In this document: positions 5,067 to 10,043 of the stretch, piece after piece
How positions within the stretch are numbered: the stretch's first letter is position 1
How the letters are laid out: the number at the start of each line of letters is the position of its first letter
Assembly (NCBI GenBank): GCA_947379865.1
Contig: CANCOY010000122.1
Coordinates: forward strand, 1-10,043
DNA from: Acetobacteraceae bacterium
GTDB taxonomy: Bacteria; Pseudomonadota; Alphaproteobacteria; Zavarziniales; Zavarziniaceae
DNA: 10,043 nucleotides
Reading direction: 5' to 3'
Made by a program: the position numbers and the translations under genes
The notes under the pieces: model-generated
Told to the model about the DNA's origin: nothing
Database searches by the model: none
Seen by the model: the letters and a program-made list of their open reading frames with translations, nothing else

Positions 5067-6310
5067 TGTCTGCCCAGCCCCCCGTCTATGATCCCCCCGT
5101 CTATGATCCTATTGATCCGGCCCTGCGCGATAATCCGTTTGCGGTCTTTGCCCGCCTGCGCGAGGAAGACCCGGTGCACTGGAGCCCGCGCCTGAAAGCC
5201 TGGATCCTGACACGTTACGAGGATGTGCGTCGCGCCCATGTGGCCGAGGAATTCTCGCCCGACCGCATCACACCCTTCTATACCAAGCTGCCCGAGGCCG
5301 ACCGCTCGATCCTGGCGGAGCTGGTGCACTATCTCAATCTCTGGCTGGTCTTTCGCGATCCGCCGGAACACACCCGCCTGCGCAAGCTGCTGAATGTGGG
5401 CTTCACCCCTCCTGCCATCCGCGAGCTGGAGCCCATGGTGGTGGAGACGGTGAACCGCCTGCTGGATGGGCTGGAGGGGGATCGCGGCTCGGTCGTCGAC
5501 ATGGTGGCGCGCTTTGCCTCGCCCCTGCCGGCGCTGGTGATCATGAGCATGCTGGGGGTGCCTCACGACATGCTGACCCGGGTCAAGGGCTGGTCGGACG
5601 AGATGGTGCTGTTCATCGGCGGGGCCCAGGATGTGCCCGACAAATACGCCCGCGCCCGCGACGGCGCCCATCAGATGGCGGCCTATTTCCGTGATCTGAT
5701 TGCCGAGCGGCGCCGGGCGCCCCAAAGCGATATCCTCAGCCGGCTGATCATGGCGCGTGACGAGGATAATGATGCGCTGAGCGATGACGAACTCATCGCC
5801 TCGTCCATGCTGATGCTGTTCGGTGGGCACGAAACGACGACGAACCTGATCGCCAGTTCCGTCAACCTGCTGTGCCGCCACCCCGACGCGGCCCACACCC
5901 TGCGCCAGGACCCGGCCGCCGTGGACCGTGCCCTGGAAGAGGTGATGCGCTTTGATGGGCCCAGCAATTCCAGCGCCCGCATCGTGGCGGTGGAACACAC
6001 GCTTGGCACCAAACTGCTGAAGCCGGGCCAGCGCGTGTTTGCCATGATTGCTGCCGCCAACCGCGACCCGGCGGAATTCACCGATCCCGACCGCTTCGAC
6101 ATTGGCCGCGAACAGAACCGCCACCTGACCTTTGGCGTGGGGCGGCATTTCTGCATCGGCTCCAATCTGGCGCGGCTGGAGGGGCGGATTGCGGTTACCA
6201 CCTTGCTGAAACGCATCCCCTCGCTTGCGCTGGCTGAGAACGATGCGCCAGAGCGGCTCGATGCCATCATCATGCGCGGCTTCAAGCGCCTGCCCGTGCG
6301 GCTTGGCTGA
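5066..6310 (+). CDS. Cytochrome P450 monooxygenase
   Basis: Complete 414-aa soluble class I bacterial P450 that would insert one oxygen atom into a hydrophobic substrate using electrons from a ferredoxin and its reductase. The I-helix motif GGHETT is at 253-258, where T257 or T258 would be the oxygen-activating Thr. The K-helix ExxR is E292-V-M-R295. The heme loop FGVGRHFCIG is at 356-365 with C363 as the heme thiolate ligand. No membrane anchor. The start ATG at 5066 overlaps the TetR stop (TGATG), implying translational coupling, since only a weak purine-rich site precedes it. The same frame is open upstream into the TetR gene to an ATG at 4937, but that lies inside a better-supported coding region and lacks a P450-like sequence. 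No ferredoxin or reductase is encoded in the window, so redox partners must be elsewhere. The N-terminus carries a 5-residue tandem duplication. Confidence 0.93.
   Translation: MSAQPPVYDPPVYDPIDPALRDNPFAVFARLREEDPVHWSPRLKAWILTRYEDVRRAHVAEEFSPDRITPFYTKLPEADRSILAELVHYLNLWLVFRDPPEHTRLRKLLNVGFTPPAIRELEPMVVETVNRLLDGLEGDRGSVVDMVARFASPLPALVIMSMLGVPHDMLTRVKGWSDEMVLFIGGAQDVPDKYARARDGAHQMAAYFRDLIAERRRAPQSDILSRLIMARDEDNDALSDDELIASSMLMLFGGHETTTNLIASSVNLLCRHPDAAHTLRQDPAAVDRALEEVMRFDGPSNSSARIVAVEHTLGTKLLKPGQRVFAMIAAANRDPAEFTDPDRFDIGREQNRHLTFGVGRHFCIGSNLARLEGRIAVTTLLKRIPSLALAENDAPERLDAIIMRGFKRLPVRLG
5080..5109 (+). repeat. Perfect 2 x 15-bp tandem duplication in the P450 N-terminus
   Basis: The unit CCCCGTCTATGATCC occurs at 5080-5094 and again directly at 5095-5109. 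It duplicates five residues in frame, giving VYDPPVYDP near the N-terminus, just before the IDPALRDNPF segment. The identity of the two copies at the DNA level, including synonymous positions, points to a recent slippage event. It lies in the flexible region before the P450 fold and is probably neutral. Confidence 0.85.
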
Positions 6311-6321
6311 AAGACTTCCCC

Positions 6322-7893
6322 ATGACCGACCATCTCGACGACCCGCAGGTCTTTCTGCCGGAACTCTGGGCCACCCATGCCCGCCACAATGCCCACAAGG
6401 AAGCCGTGGTCTGTGGGGATGTGCGGCGCACCTGGGGGCAGTTTGATGCCGCCCAGAACCGCATTGCCCATGCCCTGCTGCGCCGTGGCATTGGCCGCGG
6501 CTGCAGCGTGGCGGTGCTGATGGGCAGCAGCGTCGACATTCTTGAGGTGATGTATGGCATCGTGCGGGCGGGGGCCTGTGTGGTGCCGCTCAGCGCCATG
6601 CTGACGCCCGAACAACTGGCCACCCTGATTGACGACAGCGACGCCGTGGCCCTGTTCTGTGGCGCCGCCCATCTGGCGCGCATTGATGGCGTGCGGGCAA
6701 ACCTGCCCAAAGTGCGGGCCGATGGCTGGATCGCCTGTGGTGGCGCAGGCCTGGGTTGGGAGGCGTTCGCGGATTTTCTGGGCGATGCCCCGGCGAGCTT
6801 CCCAACGGTGACCTATGCCACCGATGACCCCTTCAACATCATCTATTCCTCTGGCACCACCGGCCTGCCCAAGGGCATTGTGCAGACCCACCGGGCGCGC
6901 CACCATTGGTCCTATTCCAATGCGGTGGAAATGCGCTTTCACGATCAGGCCCGGGCGCTGACCACCACGGCGCTTTATTCCAACGGCACCTGGCTGATGG
7001 TACTGCCCGTGCTGTTTGCCGGCGGCACCCTGGTGGTCATGCCCGAGTTCGACACGGCGCGGTTCCTCGACCTGCTGGTAACGGAAAAGATTACCCATAC
7101 CTTCATGGTGCCGACCCAGCTTGTCATGCTGCTGGAAGAACCAGCGCTTGCCACGGCGCGGCTTGACGGGCTGGAGGTGCTGCTCTCAGCCGGTTCCGCC
7201 CTGCGCCCCCAGACCAAGCAGGATGTGCTGGCCAGAGTTACGCCCCGGCTGTGGGAACTTTATGGCTTTTCCGAAGGATTTGCCTCCATGGCCAAGCCCG
7301 CGCTGCACGCGACCAAGCCCGACAGTGTGGGCCGCCCCGTGATCGGCTTTGAGGTGATGATCGTCGATGAGGCGGGGGCCGCCCTGCCTCCCGGTGAGGT
7401 TGGCGAGATTGCAGGCTATGGCGCTGGCCAGATGCGCGGCTATCACCGCCGGCCTGATCTGACGGCAGAGGCCATTGTGCGCGATGGGCGGGGCCGCACC
7501 TTCTTTCGCTCGGGCGACATCGGCCGGATTGATGCCGAGGGCTGCCTGTCCATCCTCGACCGCAAGAAGGACATGATCATCTCTGGCGGCTTCAATGTGT
7601 TCCCGGCGGATATCGAAGGCGTCATCGGTGGCCATCCCGATGTACTGGACGTGACCGTGATCGGCGTGCCGCACGAGAAATGGGGCGAAAGCGCCTTTGC
7701 CTTCGTCATTCCCCGCGCCGGATCTGGCGCAAGTGAAGTGGCCATTCGTGACTGGGCCAACCAGCACCTCGCCAAGCACCAGCGCCTGGCTGGCCTTGCC
7801 TTCCGCACGGACTTTCCCCGCAACGCACTCGGCAAGGTGTTGAAGCGCTTTCTGCGCGACGAGGCGACGTCTGTAACCGGGTCGGGCGCCTGA
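6322..7893 (+). CDS. Acyl-CoA ligase (AMP-binding; long-chain-fatty-acid-CoA ligase type)
   Basis: Complete 523-aa adenylate-forming CoA ligase. The ATP-binding motif YSSGTTGLPKG is at 175-185 and YGFSEGF starts at 314. The hinge region SGDIGRID begins at 397, and DRKKDMIISGGFNVFP begins at 413. The terminal catalytic-type lysine is K505 in NALGKVLKR. Its canonical DRKKD motif differs from the GRGS-type motif of the ligase at 902, so the two belong to different subfamilies and probably act on different acids or at different pathway steps. It begins 11 nt after the P450 stop with only a weak GAAAG as ribosome binding site, consistent with an operon position. Expected reaction: acid + ATP + CoA to acyl-CoA + AMP + PPi. 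Substrate unknown; a fatty, alicyclic or ring-degradation acid produced after P450/SDR oxidation would fit. Confidence 0.92.
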   Translation: MTDHLDDPQVFLPELWATHARHNAHKEAVVCGDVRRTWGQFDAAQNRIAHALLRRGIGRGCSVAVLMGSSVDILEVMYGIVRAGACVVPLSAMLTPEQLATLIDDSDAVALFCGAAHLARIDGVRANLPKVRADGWIACGGAGLGWEAFADFLGDAPASFPTVTYATDDPFNIIYSSGTTGLPKGIVQTHRARHHWSYSNAVEMRFHDQARALTTTALYSNGTWLMVLPVLFAGGTLVVMPEFDTARFLDLLVTEKITHTFMVPTQLVMLLEEPALATARLDGLEVLLSAGSALRPQTKQDVLARVTPRLWELYGFSEGFASMAKPALHATKPDSVGRPVIGFEVMIVDEAGAALPPGEVGEIAGYGAGQMRGYHRRPDLTAEAIVRDGRGRTFFRSGDIGRIDAEGCLSILDRKKDMIISGGFNVFPADIEGVIGGHPDVLDVTVIGVPHEKWGESAFAFVIPRAGSGASEVAIRDWANQHLAKHQRLAGLAFRTDFPRNALGKVLKRFLRDEATSVTGSGA

Positions 7894-7940
7894 GTCTGGA
7901 AGCTGGCCAGCACCTGCCCTGATGCCATGAAGGATCAACC

Positions 7941-8705
7941 ATGAACTATGTTCCCCTCTCGCAGGCTATTGCGGCCGATGGCTTGCGCATTGTTCTGGTG
8001 CGCGGCTTTCCCAGCCCCTGGGGCCAGGCCGCCAAGGCCATGATGGAGTACAAGGGTCTGGCCTATCTGGCAGCCGCCCAGCAGCCGATGGGCGCAAACG
8101 AGGATCTGGTGGCGTGGGCGGGCACCAACAGCGCACCGGTTGTGGCGTGGAACCGGGAGGCCCCCATCAATCGCTGGAACGACATCCTGCTGCTGCTGGA
8201 GCGCCTGGCCCCCAACAAGCCCCTGATTCCCGATGATCCCGAACTGCGGGTGCGCCTGTTTGGCCTTGGCCACGAGATCTGTGGTGAACTGGGCTTTGGC
8301 TGGAACCGCAGGCTGGACATGATCCGGCCGGCCATGGCCTCGGGCAAGCCACCCCCGAGTGCGGCAGTCATGGCCGAGAAATATGGCTATGACGACGCCA
8401 GTGGTGCGGCTGCTGCCCGGCGGTCGATTGCCCTGATGCAGCATCTGGCGGCCACCCTGCACGCCCAGCAGGCCCGGGGCAGCGCCTATCTGATTGGCGA
8501 CAGCCTCACGGCGGCGGATTTTTACTGGGCCGCTTTCAGCAATCTGGTGCTGATCCAGTCACCGCAGGAATGCCCACTGGCGCCCGAGGTGCGGCCCATG
8601 TTCGAGCATACCTCGCCAGAGGTGGCGGCCGCCGTTGATCCCATCCTGATCGCCCACCGCGATCGCATCATGCGGGCGCATTTCAAGCTGCCCATGGAAC
8701 TCTGA
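7941..8705 (+). CDS. Glutathione S-transferase-fold protein
   Basis: 254-aa protein with a GST layout. The N-terminal thioredoxin-like domain has LRIVLVRG...SPWGQAAKAMMEYKGL (about 15-40) and the cis-Pro loop SAPVV (Pro66). The C-terminal all-helical domain contains LIGDSLTAADFYWAAFSNL, matching the GST N-capping/hydrophobic staple region. The glutathione-binding Glu/Asp-Ser pair usually found about 10-12 residues after the cis-Pro is replaced here by a NRWNDI segment, so true glutathione binding is uncertain. It is a divergent family member, perhaps a structural, isomerase-type or binding protein. AAGGA (7930-7934) gives a normal ribosome binding site. It follows the ligase by 47 nt, with a small 10-bp palindrome GCTGGCCAGC at 7902-7911 in the gap, and is the last gene of the plus-strand run. 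Confidence 0.8.
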   Translation: MNYVPLSQAIAADGLRIVLVRGFPSPWGQAAKAMMEYKGLAYLAAAQQPMGANEDLVAWAGTNSAPVVAWNREAPINRWNDILLLLERLAPNKPLIPDDPELRVRLFGLGHEICGELGFGWNRRLDMIRPAMASGKPPPSAAVMAEKYGYDDASGAAAARRSIALMQHLAATLHAQQARGSAYLIGDSLTAADFYWAAFSNLVLIQSPQECPLAPEVRPMFEHTSPEVAAAVDPILIAHRDRIMRAHFKLPMEL

Positions 8706-8715
8706 CGCAGGGCGT

Positions 8716-10043
8716 TCAGCCTGCGGACTTCTCTGCCACCGCCTCCGCTATCATGCGGCGCAGGATGTCCTTCTTGATCTTGCCAGAGGCGGTGCGGGGG
8801 AAGTCGTCCACCAGTTCCACGCGCTCGGGGAATTTCTGTTTGGCAAGGCCCTGGGCTTCGAGGAAGGCGGCAAGCTCGGCCAGATCGGGCCGGGCGGCGC
8901 CCTCGGGGATGACATAGACGCACACTGTCTCACCCAGGCGGGCATGGGGCATGGAGACGGCGGCGGCCTCGCGCACGCCGGGGTGGCGGTGCAGGGCGTC
9001 CTCGATCTCCTTGGCCGACAGGTTCTCGCCGCCCCGGATGATCAGGTCCTTCTTGCGGCCGGTGATGACCACGGCGTTTTGCGGCGTAACAAAGCCGATA
9101 TCGCCAGTGCGGAAATAGCCATCCCTATCAAAGGCCTCGGCGGTCTGGCCGGGATCAGCATAGCCGAGGAACAGGGCGGGACCGCGCGTCAGGATCTCGC
9201 CCTCGCTGCCGCGCACAAGGGTGGCGCCGGCGTCATCCACCACCTTCACCTCAAAGTCGATCAGTTCGCCATCGGTTTCCGCCGCCAGATCGCCTTCACT
9301 GGTGCCGACAAAGCCCTGGGTGATCATGGGCGCCTCGGTCGAGCCATAAACCCGGCAGACCCGGCAATTGGCAAAGGCGGCGGTGGCCCGGCGCACCACT
9401 TCCGGCGGCACGGCAGCGCCGCCACAGGCAAAGATCCTGAGGGAGGGCAGGGGGCGGTTGTGGCGGCGCGCCGCCTCGGCCAGTTCCTGCAGGAAGGGGG
9501 TGGCGCCCACGGTGGCATTGGCGCCATGGGTGTCGATCTCGTCCAGCGCCGCCTCGGCGTTCCATTTTTCCATCAGCACGGTGCGGGTGCCGCAGAGGAA
9601 CGGCATCTCGATCCCGAAGGAAAAGCCGGTGACATGGGTGACGGGCGAGGGCATCAGGAACACCGCCCCCCGGTCCAGCTGCCAGTGCCGCGCGCTGGCC
9701 TCAAGCGCACGGCGCAGGGTCTCGTGGCTGTGCAGCACGCCCTTGGGGCGGCCGGTGGTGCCGGACGTGTACATGATCAGCTTGGCCGCCTCGGGCGCCA
9801 CCTTTGGCCAGGGCACATGCACGCCACGCCCCTCGGCAATCAGGCTGGTGAGGTCGCCCGCCTGGGCTGTAGCGGGGCGCACCTGGATCACATGGGCGAG
9901 GTCGGGCAGGCCGGGGCGCAGGCGCGCCAGCATGGCCACAAAGTCGAGGCCCCGGAAGCTGTCGGGGATGAACAGCACCCGCGCCCGGCAATCCTTGAGG
10001 ATCAGCCCCACCTCGGCATCGCGATAGATCGGCACGATCGGGT
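8716..10043 (-). CDS. Acyl-CoA ligase (AMP-binding), partial, cyclohexanecarboxylate/fatty-acid type
   Basis: C-terminal part, about 442 codons, of a third adenylate-forming CoA ligase; roughly the first 100 residues lie past the right edge. The frame continues to the end of the window as PIVPIYRDAEVGLILKD, so the GTG at 10035-10033 is not a start. Motifs seen: YTSGTTGRPKG (complement of 9739-9771), VYGSTEAP, TGDIGFV, GRKKDLIIRGGENLS (GRKKD at 9060-9046) and the terminal lysine in ASGKIKKD (Lys codon at 8781-8779). The PIVPIYRDAEVG start and RGGENLSAKEIED block recall cyclohexanecarboxylate-CoA ligase and acyl-CoA synthetases of that branch (from memory). It converges on the GST-fold gene with only 10 bp between the stops and no hairpin, so the 3' ends of the two transcripts probably overlap. 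Confidence 0.9.
   Translation of the reverse strand, partial: PIVPIYRDAEVGLILKDCRARVLFIPDSFRGLDFVAMLARLRPGLPDLAHVIQVRPATAQAGDLTSLIAEGRGVHVPWPKVAPEAAKLIMYTSGTTGRPKGVLHSHETLRRALEASARHWQLDRGAVFLMPSPVTHVTGFSFGIEMPFLCGTRTVLMEKWNAEAALDEIDTHGANATVGATPFLQELAEAARRHNRPLPSLRIFACGGAAVPPEVVRRATAAFANCRVCRVYGSTEAPMITQGFVGTSEGDLAAETDGELIDFEVKVVDDAGATLVRGSEGEILTRGPALFLGYADPGQTAEAFDRDGYFRTGDIGFVTPQNAVVITGRKKDLIIRGGENLSAKEIEDALHRHPGVREAAAVSMPHARLGETVCVYVIPEGAARPDLAELAAFLEAQGLAKQKFPERVELVDDFPRTASGKIKKDILRRMIAEAVAEKSAG

Noticed and set aside
4952..7098. Long minus-strand open frames (4952-6148 and 5683-7098) opposite the P450 and second ligase
   Set aside because: Antisense shadows of well-supported genes; His/Gly/Arg-rich, no motifs, no plausible ribosome binding sites.
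7902..7911. 10-bp palindrome GCTGGCCAGC between the second ligase and the GST-fold gene
   Set aside because: Too short and without a loop or T-run to be a terminator; expected by chance in GC-rich DNA.

Overview
The window is a G+C-rich bacterial chromosome segment, packed with genes and using GC-ending codons throughout. Gene content suggests an Alphaproteobacterium (a Sphingomonadales- or Rhodospirillales-type genome is my guess): a CoxL-type molybdenum hydroxylase subunit, several acyl-CoA ligases, a P450, an SDR, an NTF2-fold (SnoaL-like) protein, a GST-fold protein and a TetR regulator. The same mix is also typical of actinobacterial lipid and steroid catabolism, so the taxonomic call is an inference. 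There are no RNA genes, insertion sequences, CRISPR arrays or phage genes, and no gene-free stretch longer than about 260 bases.

Layout. Bases 1-737 (minus) hold the N-terminal third of a CO/xanthine-dehydrogenase-family molybdopterin subunit. A divergent spacer (738-901) with exceptional G-runs separates it from a FadD19-like acyl-CoA ligase (902-2509, plus). A GC-rich hairpin (2523-2557) lies between that ligase and a convergent small hydrophilic protein gene (2579-2800, minus). A second divergent spacer (2801-3057) carries an inverted repeat and a perfect 14-bp palindrome. From it starts a run of six plus-strand genes: SnoaL/NTF2-like protein (3058-3549), short-chain dehydrogenase (3559-4365), TetR regulator (4395-5066), cytochrome P450 (5066-6310), a second acyl-CoA ligase (6322-7893) and a GST-fold protein (7941-8705). 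Gaps are 9, 29, -1, 11 and 47 nt, so they are probably one operon. A third acyl-CoA ligase (8716-10043, minus) converges on this operon and runs off the right edge.

How the genes may work together (inference). Three different CoA ligases, a P450, an SDR, an NTF2-fold putative dehydratase or isomerase and a CoxL-type hydroxylase fit a peripheral catabolic island. Such an island would oxidise a hydrophobic alicyclic, terpenoid or steroid-like compound, activate the resulting acids as CoA thioesters and feed them to beta-oxidation. The TetR protein inside the operon would be the local, possibly ligand- or acyl-CoA-responsive, regulator. The substrate cannot be read from sequence alone, and no ring-cleavage, thiolase or acyl-CoA dehydrogenase gene is in view.
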